Shown one piece after another: positions 41,531-51,886 of a stretch of 64,000 nucleotides of DNA. Where the stretch lies: assembly GCA_949987705.1 (NCBI GenBank), contig OX465282.1, forward strand, positions 78,666,070 to 78,730,069, in the 5' to 3' direction. Position 1 is the stretch's first letter, and each line of letters starts with the position of its first letter. The DNA is from Thereva unica (lineage: Eukaryota; Arthropoda; Insecta; Diptera; Therevidae). Under the pieces are notes generated by a model, which did not search any database, was not told the origin of the DNA, and saw nothing but the letters and a program-made list of their open reading frames with translations. Made by a program: the position numbers and the translations under genes.

Positions 41531-41599
41531 TGGCGCCAATGTGGGACTCGACTCACGACCTGAGAATAGGAGTCTCATGTTCTAGTGAGCTAGCCGGGC
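41531..41599 (-). tRNA. tRNA-Lys-like pseudo-tRNA with 3' CCA, inside gypsy 3' UTR
   Basis: On the minus strand the sequence opens GCCCGGCTAGCTCACTAGAA, has an anticodon arm TGAGA-CTCCTAT-TCTCA, a T-arm region GTGAGTCGAGTCCCAC and ends ATTGGCGCCA. This follows insect tRNA-Lys closely, with a shortened D-loop, one base missing in the variable/T region and anticodon CTT changed to CCT. The CCA is not encoded in animal tRNA genes, so this looks like a copy of a mature tRNA. It lies 77 bases from the 3' LTR of an element primed by tRNA-Lys. Unlikely to be functional. Confidence 0.75.
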
Positions 41600-41946
41600 A
41601 TACGTGAACTAGTTGGTAATATACGAACCGAGTGAAAAGCTAACTATAATTTAGGTTCATGCTTGCAACCGTAAGTTGCGATGGCCAGTCTGAAAAATCT
41701 CCCGGAGGAATATCTGAAGGTACAAATATCAGGCGGAAGACAATACCACATTGTCCCCCTACTGACATCTATACGTCTCCAAACATTCTCACACAAACCC
41801 CGGGTGCTTTCGATCCATCGCCACAACCTTCAGCAATGCCATATTGCCTTCGCATCATCCCGGTGAACCGACAGACACCCAGTTCGCCGAGAGACCTTCT
41901 CCAGACTGACCGAAATTAAAAAAATGAAGATGGAACCTTGAGGAAA
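41600..41946 (-). other. gypsy 3' untranslated region
   Basis: Between the pol stop and the pseudo-tRNA. ORFs on either strand have no recognisable domain. Confidence 0.6.
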
Positions 41947-44900
41947 TCAACGACGTATGTCTTTGGCGTGATATACCCCGATGCTCTTACCTCCCAAATC
42001 CTCCAGCTCGTACAAGCTGGTTCCAATTTTTTTACGTATCCGAGCTTTCAGAAACCGGGGTGCCAATTTGGCACTAAAACGACCCGCTCGGTTACTCACC
42101 CAGAAAGTTCTCCGGTAGACCTCATCTCCGGGACGAAAACTGCCCACACGACACCGCAAGTTGTTTTGGGTTTTATGTCTGATGTGTGCGGCGGCTAAAT
42201 TAACAGCAATCCGCTCACGAAGCATCTGCATTTTGTCCGTCAATGGTAGAAAAGCTATGTCACCCTCCTGTAAAACGTTCAGTTTCTTCAGGACTGGATA
42301 TGCTGATCCGTGCAGGATCATATGGCTACCAAACAGGGCCTGATACGGGGACATGCCGATCGCCTCGTGGTGGGTACTACGAAGAGCACATTCAATGGAC
42401 GACAGATGTCTATCCCACTCACGATGATCCTCCTTTAAGTACGCCCTAATGGCGGTTAGGATGGATCTATTCACCCGCTCGGAAGCGTTAGGGTGAGGCG
42501 AATATACAGCCGTGCGCACATGGTGCACGCCATAGTCGGTCAACAATTTAGCAAACTCTTTGGAGGTGAATTGCCGACCATTGTCGGAGAAGACCGTTTC
42601 AGGAACTCCAAAGGTATGAAAGATAGTTTGCTCGAGAAACTTGACGGACACCGCCGCGGTCTCAGCGGACACGGGGTGCAAGAAGACAAACTTAGTGAAA
42701 GCATCCAATACAACAAATACTGCCGTGTGGCCTTTCTTCGACCTGGGATAAGGACCTAAGAAATCGACGTATAAAAATTGGAACGCCCTCGACGCATCCA
42801 TGGGGTTTCCCATAGGTGGTCGAAGTACTGAGCTGGGGGCTTTGGTGGTTTTGCAGACATCACACTTACCGATGAACTCCCGAACTTGTTTTGCCATACC
42901 TGGCCAAAAGTACTTACATCGCAATCGGGCTAGGGTTTTCCCTACTCCACCATGCGACGCTTGGGGAGGCGAATGAGAAGACTCCACGAGAGACGCGGTC
43001 AATTCCATTGGAATCCACAACTTCCATGTCAGATCGTCAGCAATCGGGTTTCCAGTACGTGGTGATGTACGCTTGAAAACGTACCCATCTTCAACTCGCA
43101 GGTCTGGTAGCTGCGGTGAGGCTTGCCTGAGGCTATCACCCAGACGAAGATATTCAGGGGACTTGAAAGACGGGGCATTTAAGTCCACGTCGAAGCACAG
43201 GGACAATTCGTCAACGCAATCCATGCGTGACAAGGCATCGGGAACCACATTGTGGGTGCCTTTACGATGTTCGATTGTAAAGTCGAACCCCTGAAGCTTA
43301 AGACTCCACCGGGCTAAACGACCGTTAAGCTCCTTCTGGCTCATGAGCCATTTTAGGCTTGCATGGTCAGTAATGACCGTGAAAGTCTGTCCCTCAACAT
43401 ACGCTCTAAACTTCTTTATACTCAGCACGGCTGCATAGCATTCGAGCTCAGTAATGGTGTAGTTCCGTTGTGCTCCGTTCAATTTCTTGGACATATAAGC
43501 AATCGGATGTTCTCCTCCATCCATGTCCTTTTGAAAAAGCACACTACCTACACCAGTCCTGCTGGCATCGCACTGAATATAGAAAGGCTTAGAAAAATCT
43601 GGAGTGACTAAAAGAGGAGCTTCTGTCATCAGCTTTTTCAAGGTCTCGAACGCCTGCTGGGCCTCATCAGTCCAACTAAAAGATTTAGACTTCAAACAAT
43701 CCGTGATTGGAGAAGCCACGCTAGCATAATTGGGTATAAAACGCTGATACCATCCGGTCATTCCCAAAAACCTCCGGGTCTGCTTATGAGACTTCGGAGT
43801 TGGGAAGTCCATGATGGCCGTCACCTTATTAGGATCGGTTTTCAGAGTCCCATCACCGATTATGAAGCCGAGATACTTCACTTCAGTCACGCAAAATTTG
43901 CTTTTAGATAAATTGATGGTTAACCCCGCACGACGGAGACAGCTGGCCACTTCGTCCAAAAGCTTTAGGTGGGAGTCAAAGTCAGGTGAAACTATGAGCA
44001 GGTCGTCCAGATAGACAAAAACGTTTTCACGTAAATGGCCCGGGATGGCTTTATCCATCAAGCGACACATGCGCTGTGGGGCGTTACATAAGCCGAAAGG
44101 CATAACTGTGAACTGGTACAGTGGACGACCAGGGACAGTGAAAGCTGTCCGCTCTCGCGACTTCTTCTCTAAAGGGATTTGCCAGAAGGCGTCCTTCAGG
44201 TCTAAGCTCGTGATGAACTTGGTGTCTTGAAGACGACCAAGTAGACCATCAATGTGTGGAAGAGGATAGGCGTCTTTGATAGTGACACTGTTCACCTTGC
44301 GAGAGTCAAGGCACAGGCGGACCTTACCTGGTTTACGAACCAACACCACTGGAGAATTCCAGGGACTATTTGATGGCTCAATCACCCCCAGCGACAACAT
44401 CCTGTCTAACTCACCATACATCAACTGTTGTACAGCGGGTGAGACTGGATAATGCCTCTGTTTAATAGGAACTGAGTCACCAGTGTCGATAATGTGTTCC
44501 TCCAGGTTAGTCTTTCCCAGTCCGAAGACATCAAAAGAGGGAAATCTGGCCTTGACGCGTTCCAACCGTTCGCATTGCGTAGACGTTAAGTCGTGCATTT
44601 TTGCAGACACGGATGGAGCGTTTATCTCGCCGACTATTTGGGGAGCTAGGCCGAAAAGATTCCAGAAATCCATCCCTAGGTACAGTCTCTGGCTGAGACT
44701 GGGCACCACATAGATGGTTATATCACGGGTCCTTCCTCCAAAGGATATCGGAACTCGAATATAACCGCAAAGTCTCTGCGGAGCCCCGTCAGCAGTATGC
44801 ACTACAGAGCGCAAAGTGTAGACTGTCACTTCGGGATGACTAGCTAGAAACGCTTCGGCATCTCTTCCCAAACAGCTAACAGTGGCACCACTGTCCAACA

Positions 44901-45342
44901 AACCAACCACTTCTTCGTTAGCTAACAGGACCTTCGTAAACAGCCGAGGATCTGACGAATCAGAGATGAAGGCAGAAACAATTTTCTGCAAACATTGTCG
45001 CTTCTCCTTAGCTCGTACTCTAATTTGGGGAGGGGTGCGCTTGGAAGTTAGGGAGTCCACAAAAGGTGGCTCTGAGAAGATGCGCGAACGAGCGGAGATA
45101 TATCTCTTCCAACGGGAAAGGAATGAAAGTTTAACCTCCTCAGAGGGAAAAACAGGAAGAGCATCAGCTGACGTAAAGTCGCTGATGGTAGTCATATCAG
45201 GTGTATATAAGGAATGTGTAGGGAAAACGGGCGAGCTTAGCTCGGGCGCGGACTCCCGTTCGATCTCGCACCCCCGCTCCGGTTTCCCTGACAGGTGGGA
45301 CACACTGGGGTCACGACTCCTGGCTTGCCACACTTGTAGCAA
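41947..45342 (-). CDS. pol: Ty3/gypsy Pol polyprotein (protease, RT, RNase H, integrase)
   Basis: Intact 1131-codon frame. Protease: VVGLLDSGATVSCLG near residue 150. RT: KVRLCLDSRKVNSVTIKDAY, MPFGLCNAPQRMCRLMD and catalytic FVYLDDLLIVS near 420. RNase H: FYIQCDASRTGVGSVLFQ, CYAAVLSIKKFRAYVEG, HKGTHNVVPDALSRM-type end. Integrase: zinc-binding SHGGVGKTLARLRCKYFWPG..CDVCK, catalytic YVDFLGPYPRSKKG, VFSDNGRQFTSK and NASERVNRSILTAI. The C-terminus has a RPGDEVYRRTFW barrel. It lies in the -1 frame relative to gag and overlaps it by 106 bases, so it is made by frameshifting, not from its own start. Confidence 0.95.
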   Translation of the reverse strand: MLQVWQARSRDPSVSHLSGKPERGCEIERESAPELSSPVFPTHSLYTPDMTTISDFTSADALPVFPSEEVKLSFLSRWKRYISARSRIFSEPPFVDSLTSKRTPPQIRVRAKEKRQCLQKIVSAFISDSSDPRLFTKVLLANEEVVGLLDSGATVSCLGRDAEAFLASHPEVTVYTLRSVVHTADGAPQRLCGYIRVPISFGGRTRDITIYVVPSLSQRLYLGMDFWNLFGLAPQIVGEINAPSVSAKMHDLTSTQCERLERVKARFPSFDVFGLGKTNLEEHIIDTGDSVPIKQRHYPVSPAVQQLMYGELDRMLSLGVIEPSNSPWNSPVVLVRKPGKVRLCLDSRKVNSVTIKDAYPLPHIDGLLGRLQDTKFITSLDLKDAFWQIPLEKKSRERTAFTVPGRPLYQFTVMPFGLCNAPQRMCRLMDKAIPGHLRENVFVYLDDLLIVSPDFDSHLKLLDEVASCLRRAGLTINLSKSKFCVTEVKYLGFIIGDGTLKTDPNKVTAIMDFPTPKSHKQTRRFLGMTGWYQRFIPNYASVASPITDCLKSKSFSWTDEAQQAFETLKKLMTEAPLLVTPDFSKPFYIQCDASRTGVGSVLFQKDMDGGEHPIAYMSKKLNGAQRNYTITELECYAAVLSIKKFRAYVEGQTFTVITDHASLKWLMSQKELNGRLARWSLKLQGFDFTIEHRKGTHNVVPDALSRMDCVDELSLCFDVDLNAPSFKSPEYLRLGDSLRQASPQLPDLRVEDGYVFKRTSPRTGNPIADDLTWKLWIPMELTASLVESSHSPPQASHGGVGKTLARLRCKYFWPGMAKQVREFIGKCDVCKTTKAPSSVLRPPMGNPMDASRAFQFLYVDFLGPYPRSKKGHTAVFVVLDAFTKFVFLHPVSAETAAVSVKFLEQTIFHTFGVPETVFSDNGRQFTSKEFAKLLTDYGVHHVRTAVYSPHPNASERVNRSILTAIRAYLKEDHREWDRHLSSIECALRSTHHEAIGMSPYQALFGSHMILHGSAYPVLKKLNVLQEGDIAFLPLTDKMQMLRERIAVNLAAAHIRHKTQNNLRCRVGSFRPGDEVYRRTFWVSNRAGRFSAKLAPRFLKARIRKKIGTSLYELEDLGGKSIGVYHAKDIRR

Positions 45343-46346
45343 AACAGGCCACGAGTTTCAGACGGGCAATCCATAAATGGATGACCCGGTTGCTGACAAT
45401 TCCAACAACGTAAAGGTCGTGAATTCGTCTGGTTCTGACGCGGCGCCGTCATTTCGTCTATTTTTTCCGCAGACAAGTCCGGAAGGGTTTGGTCCGCCGG
45501 ATACGGGGACGAGTAGTCAACCTCGTGCACCATTCGCTCGGGCCTACGCTCTAGCTTTTTTAGTTTATGCCAGCGCTCCACTCGAACGCAAGTCTCCCGC
45601 AATTGTTGAAGGCTGGTGAAATTATGCCCTATAACCGCTGACCCTAGCGTAAAATTCAAATTTCGGACTACGATTCCTAATAATCCGCTTTCCGACATTG
45701 GCTGAGCCATGCGGTTATGTAGCGACAGCAGCTGAGCAGTGAAATCGTCGAAGGAAAGATTGTACTGTTTAGTATCCATCATTTGTAGAATCAGTTCTTC
45801 ATCGGACTCCCTAGCGCGAAAATGTCTGATGAACTGTGTTTTGATGGTTTCCCAATCAGGGTCCAGATGATGGCGTCGAAACTGCGACCAGTACCAGTCG
45901 GTAGCTCGACCTGACCACAGCGAGGAGAAATGCCTGCAAATTTCGGCTGGGCCGACTCCATCATCGCGAGCCTTCAGCTCCACCCGGAACAGAAATTCCT
46001 CCGCCGACAACACCTTGTCCTCGCCGGAGAACTTTAGGTTCCAGAAGGAAACCGGAGACTTGCGATGTTGGGTCCCAGACCAAACATCTAGCCTGCCAAC
46101 CGCAGGTGTGGAAGCCTCCGGGGTGGACTGCTGATCCCTGGGTACACAAGGATTCATCGGAACCTCAGCAGGTCGCTGCTGGGTTAACAAGGTGTCTAGA
46201 GCTTGTGGCAACTGGGCGACTTGCTCCTCAAGCGAGGGAGTAGGATTGGGGAAGGTTGGTGAGTCCCCCTGGCCGGCTTCGGTTCCGTTAGGGAGATTGC
46301 CTCCACCCGAAGTGGTACCTGCAGTCCTCCCACTTCTAAGTTCCAT
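45237..46346 (-). CDS. gag: Ty3/gypsy Gag, 369 aa
   Basis: Capsid and nucleocapsid precursor. From MELRSGRTAGTTSGGG the first ~100 residues are Pro/Gln-rich and disordered. The capsid region has WNLKFSGEDKVLSAEEFLFR, ADWYWSQFRRHHLDPDWETI and FIRHFRARESDEELILQMM. Two C-terminal knuckles: CWNCQQPGHPFMDC (canonical CCHC) and CYKCGKPGVVTPVC, in which the His is replaced by Val. It ends 56 bases past the slippery site. Start chosen at the first ATG after the leader. Confidence 0.92.
   Translation of the reverse strand: MELRSGRTAGTTSGGGNLPNGTEAGQGDSPTFPNPTPSLEEQVAQLPQALDTLLTQQRPAEVPMNPCVPRDQQSTPEASTPAVGRLDVWSGTQHRKSPVSFWNLKFSGEDKVLSAEEFLFRVELKARDDGVGPAEICRHFSSLWSGRATDWYWSQFRRHHLDPDWETIKTQFIRHFRARESDEELILQMMDTKQYNLSFDDFTAQLLSLHNRMAQPMSESGLLGIVVRNLNFTLGSAVIGHNFTSLQQLRETCVRVERWHKLKKLERRPERMVHEVDYSSPYPADQTLPDLSAEKIDEMTAPRQNQTNSRPLRCWNCQQPGHPFMDCPSETRGLFCYKCGKPGVVTPVCPTCQGNRSGGARSNGSPRPS
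45292..45298 (-). promoter_or_regulatory. -1 ribosomal frameshift heptamer GGGAAAC
   Basis: In the gag-pol overlap, minus strand, the gag codons CAG GGA AAC present G GGA AAC, a perfect X XXY YYZ slippery site in the correct phase. Shifting -1 here reads GGG AAA CCG GAG into the pol frame (GKPERGCEIE). Downstream GC-rich sequence including a GAGCTAAGCTC self-complement could form the stimulatory structure. Confidence 0.8.
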
Positions 46347-47714
46347 AATTTAACCCCACGATATAATCACAACCCAAAAAGAAACTATCCTCGAGATCGA
46401 GCTACAAGGAAGTACACTAAAAATAGATAACGAAGGATATGAAAAATTATTGCCCACAGCAAGAGTAATCCCCGAACACGAACTCGCTGTTATACTCACA
46501 ACCAGTTTATGCCAATAAATATCTACAATAGTAGCAACCAACGATATACGTTCTTCTACCCAACCCGCACAGAAGGTTCGAAGAAGGAAAGGACAAAAAA
46601 AATTTGTGTGAAAATAGATTCAAATAGCACAGCCAATAAAATCAACAGCAATTAGTATAACAACAAATGCCTAATAACAAATCAAATAAATATTGAAATT
46701 ATGTGAGTATACCTCAAAAAAACACAACCAACGCTGATTAGTGAATAGCGATAAAACAGCCAAAGTGTATTAGTGCCTATATATGGTAGTGTAGGTGAGG
46801 TGATTATGTGCTTTAATTCAGTATAAGCGAGGAATGGTTGAGACGGACAACAATTCCCCTCAGGACTCCCGCATGTCGATGGCCTCGATGCCAGCTGGTG
46901 AAAACTATGAAGCATAGTCATCACCAGGTGTCATCCAGGTCGCCGACCCAGCTTCAGGTCTGCCCCGAACGAAGGACGGAAACAAAAAGTCAAAGGGCAT
47001 AGTCACGAAAGGGAAACTTCTTCAGAAATAAAAAAAATTTGGGGAATCCGCTGTTCAATCACAACTGAGCTACCTTTCGGAAAATCAATCAGTTGGGATG
47101 AACCAGACGGAAAAAACTCAGGACGTAAACAAAAAATTAGAATTTAAAAAGCTGAATGGACCTTCCGAAGGAACAAGGGGCGCAGTGGCAGGCGTTAACA
47201 CGCCTGTTACCAAAGACGGTTAAGCCCTTGTCCCAACTTCAACTTCCACCAGGAAAATTAAAAGATGATCCTGTTCAAGGACCGACGCAGTGGCAGGCGG
47301 TATCACGCCTGATACCAGAGTCGCCGACCCTAGAAACAGGACAGGGATGAACCACTACTACACCTGCACGCATAGCCAAGCGACCACTCGCTTGTTAGCA
47401 AGCCGTGCAGGTCAGCATGGTTCGAAGCTACTCCAAAAAGAAGAAGTTACCGGTGAATAGAACGGGTAGGCCTAAAAGCGAAGACAAATAAAAATTCACC
47501 TAGAATTTGGACACGGATGCTGAAAAAAAAAAATCGACAAGACAGACAAGGACTAAGGCTTCGCGGTACTACCTTAGCCCACAGCGAGCGCTGGGTAACA
47601 GTGGTGAACCGTAAACAAAAAAAGTCAAACGTTGTCCGTGAAGGCACAAGTGGTACTAAACCAAAAAAAAATTTAATCTCAGGGTCCGTGTAGGACAGTC
47701 AACGGGCTTTAAAA
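46347..47714 (-). other. gypsy 5' leader with hairpin repeats
   Basis: Long untranslated leader between PBS and gag. It has two copies of a GCAGTGGCAGGCG..CACGCCTG unit (47180-47215 and 47286-47320 on the plus strand), each able to form a hairpin through CAGGCG/CGCCTG. The A-rich and low-complexity parts contain no gene; the short plus-strand ORF at 47156-47350 is not supported. Confidence 0.6.
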
Positions 47715-47730
47715 GCTTCGTTGGGCGCCA
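47715..47730 (-). promoter_or_regulatory. Primer-binding site for tRNA-Lys
   Basis: Minus strand TGGCGCCCAACGAAGC starts four bases (TAAA) inside the 5' LTR edge. The first 12 bases, TGGCGCCCAACG, complement the 3' end of tRNA-Lys as known in insects. It primes minus-strand cDNA synthesis. Confidence 0.85.
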
Positions 47731-47734
47731 TTTA

Positions 47735-49331
47735 TGTAACAGCATAATGGCGCGATCTAAATAGTGGGCGCCACTTATGCGAGGTGTTACCCCCTTAGCC
47801 AAAAGCCCGGAAGAGCATGGCCAAGGAGCCAACACCATACATAAGAATAAAAAGAAAATCCGGAACTCCTACGCCGGCCACACGGAGTTGTCTAGCTCGC
47901 CGGAGGGGTCGTGGGGTGTGTGGCCGGGGCTTACCGAGGCTGGTTCACCACTTACCTGTGACTATGTAACTTGAATTCCGCCATCATCCTTTTCCGATCA
48001 TCGTCTGCGACGCGTCAAACCCTGAAAAGGAAGTCATCCGTCCCAACCATTCCCAAGAAAAAATCTAACAACTTGAGTTCATTCTTAATAACTTAAAAAT
48101 TTTTCTCGTTTATTGCAGACACATTAACAAAATAACTAGAAACACCAATAGGTAACATCAATATTCAAGGGGTCACGATTAGAACAATGTCATCATATAT
48201 CAACACATGTACATTTTTTCAAATAAAAACATTTACAATTTCCCTTGTCGGGATACTTCCGTATGCTAAATGAGTTTTAAAACGCGTCGTATTGGTACCA
48301 ATTTCGCCTCGTTTTAATCACAAGTGGTATCACAAATATCAAATATCGTGTTCAATTATAATTACGCATAAATTATGTGAAAACAACCAGAAAAATTATT
48401 TTGCAACAAATAAAAAAATTTAAGCCAATATTTAATGATAAAATTAGATTAATTATAGTAATTTGTTGTCAGGTGTGTGTCGTGGTGTTTTTATTATATA
48501 ATGAATAAAAAAAGAATGAAAAGGAACTTTCGTTTAAATTAGTACATAACAATCTGGTGTCATCGCAACGTGAAAGTTGTACGGGAACAGTGAAAGCACA
48601 ACAATTTATAAAGTCTTTGCTTGGTTTCCAATCGTTAGGCTATTATAAAATGACAGCTTCCTCTCGCAGAATGAGACTTTTCTCACTTCTTGCCTTGACC
48701 TTGCTCCAGAAGATAAATAGCAGACGTGGCTTGAAACTGATTTAATTTGGCTACCTCCCGCACCAAACTTTCTTCCACTGCACAAAAAATGACAAGAAAA
48801 TTATACCTGGACGATGAGCTTCGCCGCTTACAGCTACAGATGGATTGTGTTCTCTTTTGTATGGTGAATACTTGTATTTCCAGAAAGGGGATATTCCTCT
48901 ACTTCCGCACTCCTGCCAGGAGGTCTCGTTTCGCTGCTCAGGGTAGTACCTACGGTTTTTCTTCTGCTTGCCCAAAGTTCACTTAATTTTTTTCCTGGAT
49001 TGATTTCCTCTTACTGAGGGATACTCGAAACCCCGTTTTATTTAACTGATTCGACCAACAATAGTGGAACTATATAAAGGAGGTAGATATGACTGGATAT
49101 TTGTTATTTGCAAATTTACACATTAAATCGTGCTAGTTGTAAGCCACAGTCTATCATTTTCAACCTCCCTGAAAAAAAAACAAAACCAAACTGACAAATC
49201 TCCTCCGATTTTTTCCTATTTTTCCTTTTCTCCCCTACTTGATTTGCAAATTTTGTAAATTTTGTTCTGAGGCAAGTGATTTCATAGAAATTTTCCAAAT
49301 TACCGCGAGGGGGATTCAACCGACCGTTACA
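47735..49331 (-). repeat. 5' LTR of the complete gypsy element
   Basis: 1597 bp, TGTAACGG to CTGTTACA. It should hold promoter and polyadenylation signals. A TATATAG motif lies near 49068-49075 but its role in this orientation is unproven. Short frames within it recur in every LTR copy and are not genes. Confidence 0.93.
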
Positions 49332-49478
49332 ATGGGGCGCACACTCCATCTTCTTATCGCCCTCGTTTTATTGCGTTTAATTTTTTTTAATATTTTGTAC
49401 ATATTACAAATTATATTAAACATAAAAATTACTTTTTTTAACTCGCGCATTTTGAAATTCCTTGTCATTTATTTAAAA
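49332..49478. other. Flank between gypsy and Helitron end
   Basis: AT-rich spacer with no feature; its first bases do not match the sequence on the other side of the gypsy element. Confidence 0.5.
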
Positions 49479-49771
49479 CTAGCAAAAAACCCGCGTGCGT
49501 TGCAACGCCTTTAAATAAAAAAAGACTATGTGTGCACAGTCCACGGTAGGAAAAAAGTATAAAGAGGTAAAAGAACAAATCTTCAAAAATTTATTTTGAA
49601 TAGGTACCTATTAAAATACTTTTTTTAAAATTTGATGTTAAGCGACTCCTATCGAAAGACGTACAATAGACAACTGGGCAAGCATATCAAACTGAAATTA
49701 GCCGGCATGGACCGGACTTAACCGAAATTATTTTTTTATAATTTTTCAAAATTGCTCTTATAACAACACTT

Positions 49772-50437
49772 TTATTTTAATGCCTCTCTATAGACAATGT
49801 TCTGCGTTATATTGTTTGGGGCATAAATTATTAAGTTTGTTGAGTTGCTGACTCGAGAGCATGCAACGTATAGTTGTCCATGAGTAAAGCAATTTTTACT
49901 TAAATCAATTCCCACTTTTCCTAATGTTTGGCCCTGAGACTTATTAATCGTCATCGCGAAACATAAGGTAACAGGGAAGTGTAAGCGTTTGAATTTAAAG
50001 GGATAATTACTTGGAATTTTAGGTATCCTAGGTATAAGCACATTTTCGCCTTTCCCACAACCCGTTAAAATTGTAGCTTCAATTAAATTCGTGTGTAATG
50101 CGATAATTATCAATCTAGTACCATTGCACAATTTTGGTGGATTTAAATTACGGAGTAAAAGATCGGGTACATTCACTTTAAGATGTATTTAATGTGCAGG
50201 AAGACCAGGGACTGTTATACTATTTAAAAACTCCACAGGATAATGTACTGCATCGTCCAGTACACAGACCGAGTCTATTGAGCTATATGTAGTTAGAGCA
50301 CCAGGAATTTTGTCTAAAATTATTTTGTTAAGGAGGGCTACTTCTTCAATTTTAGGAGCCAGAATGGCCCTTTCGCAGAACCACGAATCTTCTTTTGAAT
50401 TAATGTCTTCTACATCTTCATAGATTTCTTTAATCAA
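49772..50437 (-). pseudogene. Helitron Pif1-like helicase C-terminal region
   Basis: One frame of 222 codons with a single stop at 50189-50191. Motifs: SWFCERAILAPKIEEVALLN, TYSSIDSVCV, LLRNLNPPKLCNGTRL, PVTLCFAMTINKSQGQTLGK and HGQLYVACSRVSNSTNLII, the last motifs of the SF1B helicase of Helitron RepHel proteins. The N-terminal helicase motifs (Walker A/B) and the Rep domain are missing here. In Helitrons it unwinds DNA during rolling-circle transposition. Confidence 0.88.
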
Positions 50438-51060
50438 TGTTTCGGTATGCGTAAGGACTTCGCAAAGAGTAAGCGGAAATACGATTTCATGATTATTGTT
50501 TATTTCAGGAAATTTTCCCTCACCAAATTATGCAAAAAAAACAAAACTTGCGATTTCGCCCTTTTCATAGGTTTTTATAAATCCGCTTCACTTGTTTCTG
50601 CTCCTTTTTTCCACTTTTCACTTTTAACCGTATGTACTTATTACGTACTGAAAATTATGCAAAAAAGGAATAAAACTTGGGTTTTCGCCCTTTTCGTAAG
50701 TTTTTTTAAATCCACTTCACTTATCTTTTTTCCACTTTTCACTCTTAACCATCAAAACTTCCTTTTGATCAATTTAAATCTTTTCACTTTTTTCTTTTTT
50801 CTTTAAAACAACAAAACTATCAATTTTTGTAAATCTTCACTATTTTTTTAAACATTTAAGTTTTCGTTTTTCCGCTTTATCTTCTTTTTCCCTTCACATA
50901 GTCTAGAGAAAATCCCATTGGAAATGTTATTGAAGCTTTTTTAATAATCTACCGATCGAAAGATGGCTCTCTATTTGAGGTAAAATTAGCCATCAAACTT
51001 CTATTTCGAATTTGTCGCATCTTCCAAATTCTAAAGTGAATTATAATTTATTTTAATTTA
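50438..51060. other. AT-rich interior of Helitron derivative
   Basis: T-rich DNA with a repeated motif (CCTTTTC-T-AGTTTTTATAAATCC-like near 50557 and 50687; ATGCAAAAAAAC near 50531 and 50656), suggesting a ~130-bp imperfect duplication. No gene. Confidence 0.5.
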
Positions 51061-51634
51061 TGCCTTTTTCACTATTCTACTTTTATTTATTTGTTAAAAG
51101 TTTTCATGAATAATAACATATTCTTGTTCTTCTTTAGAGAAAATTGAGCAATTTTTGGTTATTGGTTAAAATAATGAGTAATTTTTTGGTTACTATAGAG
51201 ACTTGGGTAAAATATGCACCTAATCTCACAACCGACTTTTCATATGTAAACAAAAATATTCCTCCACCAACCCCCTCGCCCACGCAATAAAAGATATTAA
51301 TAGTTTCTTTTGGGGACTTAACATCAGAAATTTAAATAGCCTTAATTTATGCCTTTTTCACTATTCTATTATTATTTATTTGTTAAAAGTTTTCATGAAT
51401 AATAACATATTCTTGTTCTTCTTTAGAGAAATTTGAGCAATTTTTGGTTATTGGTTAAAATAATGAGCAACTTTTTGGTTACTATAGAGACTTGGGTAAA
51501 ATATGAAACCTAATCTCACAACCGACTTTTCATATGTAAACAAAAATATTCCTCCACCAACCCCCTCGCCAACGAAGTAAAAGTTATTAATAATTTCTTT
51601 TAGGGACTAAATATTAGAAATTTAAATAGCCTAT
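51061..51634. repeat. ~289-bp tandem duplication
   Basis: Unit 1 starts TGCCTTTTTCACTATTCTAC at 51061 and unit 2 at 51350. Both contain CATGAATAATAACATATTCT, AACCGACTTTTCATATG and CCTCCACCAACCCCCTCGCC, and end TTTAAATAGCCT. A few substitutions and one short indel separate them. Confidence 0.9.
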
Positions 51635-51886
51635 AATCTAAGTTAGGTATTTTTTGATATATTTGGAAAAAATTAATATAATCAGTGCAGGACCTTTTGC
51701 GTTTATCCCGGACAAACAGACGGAATGACAGCGGGCTCTGCTTTATTTATATAGATATCTATTTGACAGATAAACAAATGACATTTCCATACATTCGATT
51801 CCGTCAGTATAACCAGCAAAATTCTATTCCGTTGACTCTCCGTTCCGTTCCGTTGCGTTGCGCCAGTATAATTGAGGCTTTAGTCA

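Larger units (their letters stand above)
39859..49331 (-). mobile_element. Complete Ty3/gypsy retrotransposon, 9.47 kb
   Basis: Two ~1.6-kb LTRs, tRNA-Lys primer site, long leader, gag, pol with all domains, and a polypurine-like tract. The LTRs have TGTAAC..GTTACA ends (GTACA in the 3' LTR). Outer flanks are ATTT (39855-39858) and ATGG (49332-49335), which do not match, so there is no target duplication; a recombination at one side is likely. Neither gag nor pol has a stop. No env-like frame is present between pol and the 3' LTR. Confidence 0.93.
49479..51755 (-). mobile_element. Helitron derivative with helicase C-terminus
   Basis: Minus-strand 3' end at 49479: palindrome GCGTTGCAACGC, GC-rich segment, CTAG then T. 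Nearest upstream 5' end is TCTATATAAATAAAGC at 51755, preceded by A, a Helitron-style A|TC junction. Between them lie the final part of a Helitron helicase (49772-50437), pyrimidine-rich DNA and a ~289-bp tandem duplication. An alternative is that the 3' end belongs to the Helitron starting at 55382. Confidence 0.7.

Noticed and set aside
47156..47350. Plus-strand ORF in the gypsy leader
   Set aside because: Opposite to the element's direction and explained by the hairpin repeats.
39859..49331. Infectious endogenous retrovirus (env)
   Set aside because: No env-like frame with signal peptide or membrane anchor lies between pol and the 3' LTR.
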